This document shows, piece after piece, positions 1 to 8,264 of a stretch of 64,000 bases of DNA. Position 1 is the stretch's first letter; each line of letters opens with the position of its first letter. Origin of the DNA: UBA3824 sp017541145 (GTDB taxonomy: Bacteria > Bacteroidota > Bacteroidia > Bacteroidales > UBA3824). The stretch is taken from contig CAMVLO010000010.1 of the NCBI GenBank assembly GCA_947168365.1, positions 20,073-84,072 on the forward strand. Reading direction: 5' to 3'. Under the pieces are notes generated by a model. That model saw only the letters and a program-made list of their open reading frames with translations. It was not told where the DNA came from and ran no database searches. The position numbers were made by a program, and so were the translations under genes.

Positions 1-1447
1 CACCTTTACCACCATCAAAACCGCCGGTAACGTGAGCTCTCAAATCTTTGAGGAACGGAAATGTATAGTCAACATCAACATTTGTAATGATACGTTTTAC
101 AGTAGAAGTACTTCTGTAATAGTCGAGAAGAGCAACAGGGTTGCCTGACGCATTAGTATATGGAGTTTTTTTACCGTTATCATCTACAGTATAAGGCTCG
201 TTCCAACCGCCGAAAGCATCAGGATCGCCGGATTTTACAGCATAAGTAGGATCAAAAACTGTAGCAGTATAAATTGCACCTTGATCAGCAAAAGTATTAT
301 CATTGTAAGATGCTTTTACATTTACATTTACTTTCAAAGCATCATGGAAGAAACTCGGATTAAGATTGAGGTTTGCAGTATAACGTTTTGTATTATCTGA
401 CTTCAAAATACCGTCTTGAGCCAAATATCCGACAGAAATACGTGTAGGGAGAACCTTAGCAATAGATCCGGAAACGCTCAAATTGTTATCAGTAGCGAAT
501 GCCGGTTGGAAAATTTCTTCAATCCAATCTGTATTATTATCTTCCTTAGCGAGATTTTCAGCGAGAAGAGACTTATTAGATTCATTACCATACTTGTTGA
601 TAACATCAATAAACTCATCACGAGAAAGCATATCAGCAGTTTTTGTTTTGAAAGAAACAGAATTTGTAGAATTGAAATTAACTTTCATTTTATCCTTAAC
701 ACCTTTCTTGGTATTAATAATGATAACACCGTTTGATGCTCTTGAACCGTAAATAGCAGTAGAAGAAGCATCTTTCAAAACTGACATCGATTCGATATCA
801 GCCGGATTGATAAGAGCAAGAAAATTATTATCGTTACCTTTGATACCACCATTTTCCAAAGGTACACCGTCAAGAACGATAAGAGGGTTGTTGGTAGCAT
901 TCAAAGAAGCACCACCACGAATTTTGATAGAGCTACCAGACGATGGCGAACCGCCTTTACTCATAATCTGAACACCGGCAACTTTACCGTTGATAAGTTG
1001 TTCAGGCGAAGAAACCACACCGCCGTTGAAGTCTTTTTCGGAAACTGAGGCAATAGAACCGGTGAGGTCGCCCTTACGTTTTGTACCGTAACCGATAGCA
1101 ACAACTTCATTAAGTTCTGTAACAGAAGGATTCATCTGAATATCCAACTTTCCTGATTCAGGAGCCTTGGTCATCACAGATTCGTAACCGATAAAAGAAA
1201 AGACAATTTGATTGTTGTCTTGTCCTGCCGGAATCGTAAGGGTGTATTTACCATCGATATCAGTAATAGTACCCGAAGTAGTACCCTGAACAGCAACAGT
1301 AACTCCAATTAAAGGCTGACTATTTTCGTCTACAACCTTACCAGTGATAGTTCTCTGAGCAAAGGCGACAGACGTAAGTCCCAGAAATGTTATGCATAGC
1401 AGCAGTCTTGCCACCAGATAACGCAAATTTAATGTCTTACAGTCCAT
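1..1447 (-). CDS. SusC/RagA-family TonB-dependent receptor, 5' part only (C-terminus off the window)
   Basis: Outer-membrane TonB-dependent receptor that would import glycan oligomers together with a SusD partner, presumably encoded beyond the left edge. The reading frame is open from the ATG at 1447 to the edge (482 codons). It starts with a signal peptide ending near SVAFA, then the carboxypeptidase-like N-terminal extension (TITGKVVDENSQPLIGV), the junction motif VVAIGYGTKRKGDLTGSI, and a plug domain with LNATNNPLIVLDGVPLENGG and the SusC-typical SVLKDASSTAIYGSRASNGV. A full-length member is about 1000 residues, so roughly half is present. It is separated from the signalling cluster by 590 bp of AT-rich DNA with its own terminator, so it is probably the first or second gene of a separate PUL. 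The family call is sure; the substrate is unknown. Confidence 0.93.
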   Translation of the reverse strand, partial: MDCKTLNLRYLVARLLLCITFLGLTSVAFAQRTITGKVVDENSQPLIGVTVAVQGTTSGTITDIDGKYTLTIPAGQDNNQIVFSFIGYESVMTKAPESGKLDIQMNPSVTELNEVVAIGYGTKRKGDLTGSIASVSEKDFNGGVVSSPEQLINGKVAGVQIMSKGGSPSSGSSIKIRGGASLNATNNPLIVLDGVPLENGGIKGNDNNFLALINPADIESMSVLKDASSTAIYGSRASNGVIIINTKKGVKDKMKVNFNSTNSVSFKTKTADMLSRDEFIDVINKYGNESNKSLLAENLAKEDNNTDWIEEIFQPAFATDNNLSVSGSIAKVLPTRISVGYLAQDGILKSDNTKRYTANLNLNPSFFHDALKVNVNVKASYNDNTFADQGAIYTATVFDPTYAVKSGDPDAFGGWNEPYTVDDNGKKTPYTNASGNPVALLDYYRSTSTVKRIITNVDVDYTFPFLKDLRAHVTGGFDGGKG

Positions 1448-1785
1448 TTTTTGTGTTTTAATTGTTTTAAATAAATTTAATTAAATATTTGAGAATTAGT
1501 AAGCTACCAAATCATAGATTCAGTAAAACGCTATAATTTTTTCGGTTTAAAGGTAAATAATAAAATTAATATTCACAATTAAATATTAAATTATTTTTAA
1601 AAACTCTTAGAATAATTGTTAATATCAAAACATATTTCATTGATTATCAAATACTTTATTACGAAATTAATTAATGTAATTAATACCTTAAAAAAGTATT
1701 ATGATATCAAGTAACAACACCACAAATTTAAATTATTGTAAATTAAAAAAAAGAATAAATAGATATTTTTTTATAAAAAAAATAT

Positions 1786-1808
1786 GCAAACGATTGCACA
1801 AACGTTTT
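1786..1808. promoter_or_regulatory. Paired CG-centred palindromes, possible operator
   Basis: GCAAACGATTGC (1786-1797) is a 12-bp palindrome with one mispaired position, and AAACGTTT (1801-1808) is perfect. Their CG centres are 12 bp apart. CG-centred, A/T-flanked palindromes are typical of LacI-family operators. The site is about 340 bp upstream of the SusC start, so a role in its regulation is only a guess. Confidence 0.25.
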
Positions 1809-1860
1809 AACAAGTATAAAAAGAAAAGTATAATAGAAATTAAAAATAAAAGAATCACTG

Positions 1861-1907
1861 TAAAAAAAGACAAAAGCCACTGTAAAAATTTTTACAATAG
1901 CTTTTGT
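1861..1907 (-). terminator. Rho-independent terminator of the small gene at 2037-2261
   Basis: Two-part stem: ACAAAAGC (1870-1877) pairs with GCTTTTGT (1900-1907), enclosing the perfect palindrome TGTAAAAATTTTTACA (1881-1896). On the minus strand the stem is followed by CTTTTTTTA, a good U-tract. It lies downstream of the 2037-2261 gene and upstream of the SusC gene, separating the two transcripts. Confidence 0.6.
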
Positions 1908-2036
1908 AATTATAATATAACTATAAGAATCAATTAATTTCCGAATTATTTTTAATATGGAAAATTTAGAGGATGAAGTTAACTTTTAAAATATAAAAAC
2001 CGAACATCCGCACGGCGATTTATACAAAAGCAAAAC

Positions 2037-2261
2037 CTACTCATCAAGAAGACTTGGTGTATTATTATTCCAATTTTCAAGAACAGAACCCATTTGAGAA
2101 CCTGGTGTAACAGAATTCTCACCTCCGTTTCCGGGATTTGAATTTTGATTAGCACTTGAGCAAATAATATCCTCTGATTCCAAGTTGACAATCATAAAAT
2201 CAGCTTTCTCATAGACCTTTTTTTTTGAATCATAAGAAACTGTTATAATTTGTTTTTTCAT
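2037..2261 (-). CDS. Small hypothetical protein (74 aa)
   Basis: I do not recognise a family. The protein begins MKKQIITVSYDSKKK and contains VNLESEDIICSS followed by an Asn/Gly/Pro-rich stretch (NPGNGGEN) and an acidic end. It resembles in style the many 60-90 residue proteins of Bacteroidales with an MKK...ESEDIIC pattern, which have no assigned function. There is no signal peptide or membrane segment. The ATG at 2261 is the only good start, and a terminator follows at 1861-1907. A possible -7 element (CAAATTTA on the plus strand, 2380-2387) would give a leader of about 110 nt that begins with the hairpin at 2312-2371. Real-gene status is likely but not certain. Confidence 0.55.
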   Translation of the reverse strand: MKKQIITVSYDSKKKVYEKADFMIVNLESEDIICSSANQNSNPGNGGENSVTPGSQMGSVLENWNNNTPSLLDE

Positions 2262-2305
2262 TTTTATGTTTTAGTTACTAAACTTACAACAACAAAACTT
2301 TAATA

Positions 2306-2372
2306 CAAAAACTATTGCACCCCAATTTTTTCGACTCGCAATCAGAGTAAAAAAATCGGGATTACAATAGCT
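2306..2372 (-). terminator. Large imperfect hairpin, terminator or leader structure
   Basis: The outer arms CTATTG (2312-2317) and CAATAG (2366-2371) and the inner arms CCC..ATTTTTT..ACTC and GAGT..AAAAAAAT..GGG form a long imperfect stem. On the minus strand it is followed by TTTTTGT, so it could terminate the operon that ends at 2403. If the -7 element at 2380-2387 is used, the same hairpin is instead the 5' end of the mRNA of the small gene at 2261. Confidence 0.45.
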
Positions 2373-2402
2373 TCTATTTCAAATTTAAAACATTGAAATT
2401 TA

Positions 2403-2879
2403 TTATTTTGTGCTCTTTCCTACAAAAGATAGGATACCAACAGCACATGCTTTCTTGTTACCTTCGCCGGCTTTGAAACGGATTGAAATGTAATACATGG
2501 CTGTTTTGTTACAAATAAAGTCGAATGATTTTCTATCAGACTTTGTTGTTTTGTCGTATGTACTACCCCAAGGTTTAGAATTTTCAGGATGTTCTCCATC
2601 GTAAAGAGTCAGTACTACCTGATCTTGAAAACCTTCGGGAGCACAAAGAGAAAATCTATATTGAGTACCTTTGTTTAGTACTACAGTCCATTTCATACCA
2701 GTTTCTTCATCAGCAGCATCACGTTTCAACTTGGTATTGAAATCACGCAAATAGATAGCTTTTTCAGTTTGTGTAGCACACTGATACACCACTTGTTGTT
2801 TACATTGAGCATCTGCTTTTGAAGTTGACATTGCGATAGCCACAATTGCAAAAACTAATATAATAAACAGTCTTTTCAT
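2403..2879 (-). CDS. Secreted hypothetical protein with beta-sandwich character (158 aa)
   Basis: The N-terminus MKRLFIILVFAIVAIAM...ADA is a clear Sec signal peptide, so the mature protein starts near QCKQQVVYQ and is periplasmic or surface-exposed. The mature part alternates polar and aromatic residues (TVVLNKGTQYRFSLCAPEG, VVLTLYDGEHPENS, MYYISIRFKAGEGNKKACA). This looks like a jelly-roll fold, as in pre-peptidase C-terminal-type domains. It has four cysteines. I chose the ATG at 2879; a longer frame would need a TTG at 2891. It lies 13 bp after the lipoprotein gene and is the last gene of the cluster. No function can be named. Confidence 0.7.
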   Translation of the reverse strand: MKRLFIILVFAIVAIAMSTSKADAQCKQQVVYQCATQTEKAIYLRDFNTKLKRDAADEETGMKWTVVLNKGTQYRFSLCAPEGFQDQVVLTLYDGEHPENSKPWGSTYDKTTKSDRKSFDFICNKTAMYYISIRFKAGEGNKKACAVGILSFVGKSTK

Positions 2880-2891
2880 ATTATAAAGCAA

Positions 2892-3803
2892 TTAATTTAT
2901 AATTTTATTACGAATCTTATCTGTTGTAGCAATAATTTCCTGAAGCTCTTCGCTGGAAACTGTTACAATACTTTCTTCATTTTGTTCTATTACTCCATCA
3001 GTACGCTGAGGAAGATCTGATTTTTCATGAACGGTAATTTTTACTACGTCCAATACTTCTTTCAACTCCTCCAAGTTTTGTACCAATTCAGTAAAATTCT
3101 TATCTGTATCTTTCACAAATAATTTTAATATTGGTAAAAGATGGTTAAGAATCTGTTTTTGTTCACCGATTGTATTTTTCAACTCTTCAGTTGTCTGTTC
3201 TTTCGCTACTTGAGTTACAAGATACATCGATTCAACCCATACACCTGTAACCATCAAAGCACTAAGATTACTTCTCTGATTATTTCTCAAGTGTTCATCC
3301 ATGTTCTGATAACTCTGAACACACATTATCAACAACGAATCGATATTGTCGTCAGAAGTTGCCAAACGTTTCAATGATTGAAAATCAAAGAACTGCCCAA
3401 GTTTCAATTCTTCGGTTATTTGACGAATAGATACCAAGTAATCCAAAATCATTGAGGTTTTTGAATATACATTTAAGTATCCTAAGTCGGCACTTAACAC
3501 ACCTAAACCTAATGCTCTTTTAAAACTTGTTGTATAGTCTTTTACCATATCCGGATCGACTAAATATCGGTTGTTAAAAGGCACGTCGGAACTTTTCAGC
3601 ATAGCTGCCATTTCCACAGGTGATGAAAAACTACCTATAACTTCATTCATCGCATCCGAATTGTAGTTAACATCGGTAGAACTCATGTCATCCTGTGGTA
3701 AAAATTTGATGTCATCATCTGAATTGGATTCACAGCCCCCGCAATTAAATTGCAAGAACGCCATACAGACCAACGCAAATGAATATAGCCATTTTCTGTG
3801 CAT
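2892..3803 (-). CDS. Hypothetical lipoprotein (303 aa), helical
   Basis: The N-terminus has a short hydrophobic signal ending FLQFNCGG, a lipobox with Cys21, followed by an acidic stretch (ESNSDDD) compatible with outer-membrane or surface retention. The rest is predicted mainly helical, with long amphipathic segments (NTIGEQKQILNHLLPILKLF, ELVQNLEELKEVLDVVKI). I do not recognise the family. It sits 75 bp downstream of the ABCG transporter and 13 bp upstream of the secreted protein, all on one strand, so it is probably the envelope partner of that transporter. The ATG at 3803 gives a proper signal sequence. Confidence 0.75.
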   Translation of the reverse strand: MHRKWLYSFALVCMAFLQFNCGGCESNSDDDIKFLPQDDMSSTDVNYNSDAMNEVIGSFSSPVEMAAMLKSSDVPFNNRYLVDPDMVKDYTTSFKRALGLGVLSADLGYLNVYSKTSMILDYLVSIRQITEELKLGQFFDFQSLKRLATSDDNIDSLLIMCVQSYQNMDEHLRNNQRSNLSALMVTGVWVESMYLVTQVAKEQTTEELKNTIGEQKQILNHLLPILKLFVKDTDKNFTELVQNLEELKEVLDVVKITVHEKSDLPQRTDGVIEQNEESIVTVSSEELQEIIATTDKIRNKIIN

Positions 3804-3877
3804 GATACTTCTCTAACTTTTGTGTTCAAATATACTAATAAATTAACTTACCAAAAGCACAAAATTATAAAAAAAAT

Positions 3878-6800
3878 TTAGTCTTCTTTCTTTTCTTCTA
3901 CGATTTCTTGTGGCTTTTGTTCGGTTTTATCTTCTATCTTCGTTTTTTTCTCTACAGTTTCCGACTTTTTATCATCAATTTTCTCAGAATCTTTTTTTAT
4001 GAATTTACTCGTTATTTTGTCTGTAACTGTTTTGAAAGACAAATTACCCGCCCAATCAACTAATTTTCTCAGCAAATCAAAGTATAATGTTACGTAAAAT
4101 ATTATACAAAACAGCCAAAGAATTACTATATTGAATGAGAACGTATCGTAGTATCTTCCACAAAACCACTTACGTGGGGCATAAAAATGTGCCCTAAATC
4201 CAAAGAACCCTGAATTATCAGCATCCAAAAATATTGGATCCAACTGTTGAATTAAACGGTTTTTATAACGAATTATTTTATTTTTATCAAATGAATTTTT
4301 TACAATTTCTTGTAATTTTTCGTTATGATACCTGTTTTTACGATTGTTAACCCAACCCGGCTTCTGTGAATTAATATTTTCGACAAAGGCGTCTTTTGCT
4401 GCCTCTGAACTTGCTAAACGTTTTGCGTAGTAAGCTTTCAAATCTTTAATATATGAATCTACAGCATCATAAATATCTTCGTTGTATTTTTCTACTGTAA
4501 GATCTTCCAAATTATCAAATTCAACCTCTTCTACACGACGCATTTCTGCGGATATTTCTTCTCGCAACAAAGCAAGTGCTGATTCTTCAGCTGCCTTTAA
4601 ACTATCTATATCACTGTCAGGATCTTCGTCCATCTTTTCCCAACATTTTTTTGCATCGAGATTAAAATCCTCAAGTTTAGGTGCATAACGTCCTTGCTTG
4701 AATTCGGCAATACTACTTTGCTTATCATATTCATAAAAATGCTTTTCATAGCTGTTGTCTTTGAATTGTTTTACCATCAACGCTTCGTAAGCCCAACGAG
4801 ATGCCATTACCTCTGCAATGATAGGAACTTTGCCGACACTACCAATTACCTGATTCAATTTATCGAAACTGAACATCGAACCGCCTAATGCCATCTGTGG
4901 AATCATAAGCAACGGTATAAGGATGTAAATTGTAACAGCTGAATTGAACGCCGAGGAAATATTCAAACCCATCATGTTTGCCAACACCCACATCGGGAAC
5001 AATACCAACCAGTAAGAGAAAAACATCTCTCCAAATTCCAGTATTGAGTTTCCGACAAGGATATACAACCACGATTGGATTGCTGATATCAATGTAAGAA
5101 TCACAACCTTTGCCACCAAATAACTGGATCGCGAAAGATTAAGAAATGCTTCTCGCTTTAATATCTTTCTATCTCGGAAAATTTCTTCCGCCGAAACTGT
5201 CAATCCCAAGAACAACGCCACAATTATACTCATAAAAATATAAGGAACGATGTTCTCATTTTCAAAGAAAATATAATGTGGTTTGTCAGCCGCAGTATAT
5301 CTAATCAAGAATGCTAAGATGAAACCCAAAAGCGGTGCCTCAATAAGATTCAAGAATACATATTGTAAATTTGAAACTTTGGCTTTGAAATCACGTCGCA
5401 AATATGTTACAAACTGTTGAAACCAATTCGGCACATGCAAATTGCGAGGTGGCTCGCTTTTTACATCAGGAATAATTTCAGGCGTTATCAACTCATGAAA
5501 TTTTTTCTCCCACTCTTCCGGTTTCATCTTTCGATCGTTTGACCACGAACCGAACTCGTTTACCTTACGCGCCTCGATAATATCGAAAATCACCTCCGGA
5601 GTAGCATTACCGCAATGAGGACACTCACCTTCTTCGCTTTTTACCTGACCGTCGATAGTCTTAAAATACGAGATAGCATCAGTAGGATGACCATAATAAA
5701 CCATGTAACCACCGGTATCAAGAATGATCATCTTATCAAACATCTTGTAAATCTGAGATGACGGCTGGTGAATAACCACGAAAATGAGTTTACCTTTCAA
5801 AGTCAACTCACTCAAAAGGTCCATTACATTTTCAGAATCTCGAGAAGACAAACCTGAAGTCGGCTCATCCACAAACAAAACCGAAGGCTCTCGAATCAAC
5901 TCAAGTGCGATGTTCAAACGTTTACGCTGACCACCGGAAATAAGTTTGTTGAGTGAATTACCAACTTTCAAATCCTTTCTGTCGTACAGACCCAAAGATT
6001 TCAAAACAGAATCCACCTTATCCTTGATTTCCTGTTCCGGCATATCCTTGAAACAGAACTTTGCGCTGAAATACAAGTTCTCAAAAACAGTAAGCTCTTC
6101 AATAAGAAGATCATCCTGCGGGATAAGACCAATAACGCCTTCAAGTTTTTCTTTTTCTCGGTGAAGGTCGATACCATTGATTTTTACAGAACCTTGTGAC
6201 GGTGTAGTAATTCCGGACAACACATTCAACAATGTAGTTTTGCCGGCACCGGAAGCTCCCATAATACCAACCAAGCGACCTTGACACTCGGAAAAATTGA
6301 TATTTCTTAATCCAATAGCATTGTTTGGAAATCTGAATTCCAAATCACTGACATTGAAAGAAAGATTTGCAAAAGTTTTATCAGCCTGGAAAGTCGCTAC
6401 AACGTCACTATAATAAATAGGACGACCTTTAGACATCTTAAGAGTAGCACCAGGCGCAAAAGCATATATACGGTCACTGAAGATAGGACTACCGTTCAAG
6501 AAAACATCGTGACTACCGGTATACCGCATAAAGTAAAGTTCGCCGCCTTCGGTTTCCATCTCCTGACGGAGAATGAAAATATCAGAATCCAAACCTTCGC
6601 AACGTATTTGTTTTGCTTGCTTGAATTCGTAATCATTGTCGTTGATTGAAAGAATCTGAGGATAGTCCAACTGCTCTAATTCGTTGTTGATAACGAAATT
6701 TCTGATTTCGTTGATAACCTCAGCCTTAAAATTAAAAACCTCACCGGCAGTGTTGATAATCGCCATACGTTGTTCGGTAAACTTCTTACTAGTATTTACC

Positions 6801-7183
6801 AATTCGTAAAGACGAACAAAAACGACAACTTTCTGCTTATTGTTAATAGTTTTGTTAATCTTTTTACAAAGACCAAGAATTCTTACAGATTCCTTAACAG
6901 AAGTAAGCTGCGCATCTTTTTCCTCACGAGCCTTTTTAGCAGGATCATTACCCAACTCCAAAGCCTTGAGACGTTCGCGCTCTTTTTTTCTGCGAGTTTT
7001 CTCATCTTCGATAAGACCAACTTGTTTCTTAAAATCTTGCATTACAGGCAGGGAAGCCTCGGCACCTAATTGCGATATAAGAAAACTTTCCACATAATGC
7101 AACTCAGATTCCTCGATACCGCCGTCTTGCTTAGCAATAAGGGCAAACATCTGGATCAAAGCTTTTAATATCTCTTCACTCAT
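3878..7183 (-). CDS. ABCG-type ABC transporter with N-terminal TerB-like and FHA-like regions
   Basis: A 1101-residue single-chain ABC half-transporter of the ABCG (ABC-2) type. Residues 1-40 and 95-165 are TerB-like helices (IAKQDGGIEESELHYVESFL). About 190-265 is a beta region resembling an FHA domain (HDVFLNGSPIFSDRIYAF). The ATPase follows: Walker A GASGAGKT (309-316), Q-loop Q356, signature ISGGQRKR (415-422), Walker B VLFVDE (435-440), H-loop H472. A CPHC pair lies near 518. The membrane domain has several segments at about 640-900, then a large charged soluble insert and one more segment near 1040. The tail is highly charged (Lys/Glu). FHA-ABCG fusions are known to be controlled by Thr phosphorylation, which fits the kinase/phosphatase genes just upstream. 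The substrate is unknown. Confidence 0.85.
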   Translation of the reverse strand: MSEEILKALIQMFALIAKQDGGIEESELHYVESFLISQLGAEASLPVMQDFKKQVGLIEDEKTRRKKERERLKALELGNDPAKKAREEKDAQLTSVKESVRILGLCKKINKTINNKQKVVVFVRLYELVNTSKKFTEQRMAIINTAGEVFNFKAEVINEIRNFVINNELEQLDYPQILSINDNDYEFKQAKQIRCEGLDSDIFILRQEMETEGGELYFMRYTGSHDVFLNGSPIFSDRIYAFAPGATLKMSKGRPIYYSDVVATFQADKTFANLSFNVSDLEFRFPNNAIGLRNINFSECQGRLVGIMGASGAGKTTLLNVLSGITTPSQGSVKINGIDLHREKEKLEGVIGLIPQDDLLIEELTVFENLYFSAKFCFKDMPEQEIKDKVDSVLKSLGLYDRKDLKVGNSLNKLISGGQRKRLNIALELIREPSVLFVDEPTSGLSSRDSENVMDLLSELTLKGKLIFVVIHQPSSQIYKMFDKMIILDTGGYMVYYGHPTDAISYFKTIDGQVKSEEGECPHCGNATPEVIFDIIEARKVNEFGSWSNDRKMKPEEWEKKFHELITPEIIPDVKSEPPRNLHVPNWFQQFVTYLRRDFKAKVSNLQYVFLNLIEAPLLGFILAFLIRYTAADKPHYIFFENENIVPYIFMSIIVALFLGLTVSAEEIFRDRKILKREAFLNLSRSSYLVAKVVILTLISAIQSWLYILVGNSILEFGEMFFSYWLVLFPMWVLANMMGLNISSAFNSAVTIYILIPLLMIPQMALGGSMFSFDKLNQVIGSVGKVPIIAEVMASRWAYEALMVKQFKDNSYEKHFYEYDKQSSIAEFKQGRYAPKLEDFNLDAKKCWEKMDEDPDSDIDSLKAAEESALALLREEISAEMRRVEEVEFDNLEDLTVEKYNEDIYDAVDSYIKDLKAYYAKRLASSEAAKDAFVENINSQKPGWVNNRKNRYHNEKLQEIVKNSFDKNKIIRYKNRLIQQLDPIFLDADNSGFFGFRAHFYAPRKWFCGRYYDTFSFNIVILWLFCIIFYVTLYFDLLRKLVDWAGNLSFKTVTDKITSKFIKKDSEKIDDKKSETVEKKTKIEDKTEQKPQEIVEEKKED

Positions 7184-7257
7184 AATGCTACGATTCTAAT
7201 AAAACTATACTGATTTTAAGTTAGTTGAGTTTTAATTTTAATATTATACTACAAAAA

Positions 7258-7641
7258 TTAATCAATAGTATAAGGAACTTGTTCAAAAGGAACATCTACA
7301 ATATCAGAATATTCCTCACCGGCTTCTTCCATATCTTCATCATCATCAGGATAATGCCATTTTACGAGCACATCATGACCTGCACTGTTGATGTCTTCGA
7401 GTTTCAAAAGTACATCAAGCAACAATTTTGAAGAAGCTGTATTAAAATACTCCAATTTGAAGTTAAAAACTGTTTTGTCCAAAGGATCTTTTGCATATTC
7501 TGAAAGCCAATCCAAAATAGGATTATAGAATGCAACTACATCTTCCGGCAAAGATCTGCCTGAAATTTCAAATATGTTGTTTTCCTTATCGAGGACAACT
7601 GTTGGGGTATCGTCTGAACCTTGAATTTTTATAACTGACAT
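7258..7641 (-). CDS. SiaC-family regulatory phosphoprotein (DUF1987)
   Basis: A 127-residue cytosolic protein of the SiaC family, the switch component of the SiaABCD signalling module characterised in Pseudomonas aeruginosa. There, SiaC is phosphorylated on Thr68 by SiaB and dephosphorylated by SiaA. Visible here are the N-terminal strand (IKIQGSDDTPTVVLD), the FEISGRSLPEDVVAFYNPIL motif and LEYFNTASSKLLLDVL, in which the threonine is residue 68 by my count. The C-terminus is strongly acidic (DDDEDMEEAGEE). The gene lies 13 bp after the SiaB-like gene and 75 bp before the ABCG transporter. No diguanylate cyclase (SiaD) is present in the window, so its partner is probably different here. Confidence 0.88.
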   Translation of the reverse strand: MSVIKIQGSDDTPTVVLDKENNIFEISGRSLPEDVVAFYNPILDWLSEYAKDPLDKTVFNFKLEYFNTASSKLLLDVLLKLEDINSAGHDVLVKWHYPDDDEDMEEAGEEYSDIVDVPFEQVPYTID

Positions 7642-7653
7642 AATAATAAATTT

Positions 7654-8232
7654 TTATTCTTTAATTCTGGAAATAGTTGATGTTAATACAAAAAATGAAT
7701 TGGTACTGTCTATTTTGAGAAAACTGTAAAGAAGTTTCTCTCCAGTTTTTCTCGCAATATCAATAAAACCCAAACCAGCACCGCCACGATCTGAAATATG
7801 ACCGTCACGCATTTGCTGCTTATAAAGTTTATTCAACCCATCTTTATCTAATTTGTTGATATTCTCCAATATACCACGGAGTTTTTCAACATTTTCATTT
7901 TTTATAATATTACCGGTTGTAACATTATATTCGGTATCACCCTTGGAGACCATGAAAATTCCACGTCCGTCTTTGGCTGACCCGTTTGGCGCGCTTTCCG
8001 AGTGCTTACTGATGTTCTGAAGACACTCCACCATAACATGGAACACCTTCTTCTGCACAGAACTTGCATCCTCCTCCCGCGCCATATTGGTTTCGGTGAG
8101 TGAGGTGAACGCTTTTGTGATCTGATGCGTTATCTCGCCCTCGTACGCCAAATTTATCTTGTTTCGCTTCATCTTTACGTAGAAGTCATAAACAAAATCT
8201 AGCGACTCTTTATGATCCTTTATACTTGCCAT
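7654..8232 (-). CDS. SiaB-family protein kinase (GHKL-like)
   Basis: A 192-residue protein of the SiaB/DUF6272 family, which phosphorylates SiaC and is related to anti-sigma kinases. Two blocks typical of a GHKL ATP site are visible: VECLQNISKH (68-77, Glu69 and Asn73 as the N-box) and a glycine-rich DRGGAGLGFIDIARKTG (148-164). There is no signal or membrane segment. It lies 33 bp downstream of the SpoIIE phosphatase gene and 13 bp upstream of siaC-like, so phosphatase, kinase and substrate form one transcription unit in the order A-B-C. The start ATG at 8232 is supported by the family length of about 190 residues. Confidence 0.87.
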   Translation of the reverse strand: MASIKDHKESLDFVYDFYVKMKRNKINLAYEGEITHQITKAFTSLTETNMAREEDASSVQKKVFHVMVECLQNISKHSESAPNGSAKDGRGIFMVSKGDTEYNVTTGNIIKNENVEKLRGILENINKLDKDGLNKLYKQQMRDGHISDRGGAGLGFIDIARKTGEKLLYSFLKIDSTNSFFVLTSTISRIKE

Positions 8233-8264
8233 AATATGATTTTTTGTAAAATATTATGAGACTA

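Larger units (their letters stand above)
1448..2036. other. AT-rich intergenic region upstream of the edge SusC gene
   Basis: I see no convincing gene in this 590-bp stretch. The open frame at about 1701-1937 (+) is dominated by Lys, Asn and Ile codons, as expected of random AT-rich DNA, and overlaps a terminator. Recognisable elements are two palindromes with a CG centre at 1786-1808 and a terminator hairpin at 1870-1907. The promoter of the SusC gene should lie here, but I found no clean TAnnTTTG on the minus strand. Confidence 0.6.

Noticed and set aside
1701..1937. A 78-residue plus-strand open frame
   Set aside because: The composition is almost only Lys, Asn, Ile, Phe and Tyr, as expected from AT-rich non-coding DNA; it overlaps a terminator stem and has no promoter.
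7654..8232. Histidine kinase or anti-sigma factor RsbW for the SiaB-like gene
   Set aside because: The blocks resemble GHKL ATPases, but the size, order and siaC neighbour fit the SiaB family better; no His phospho-acceptor domain is present.
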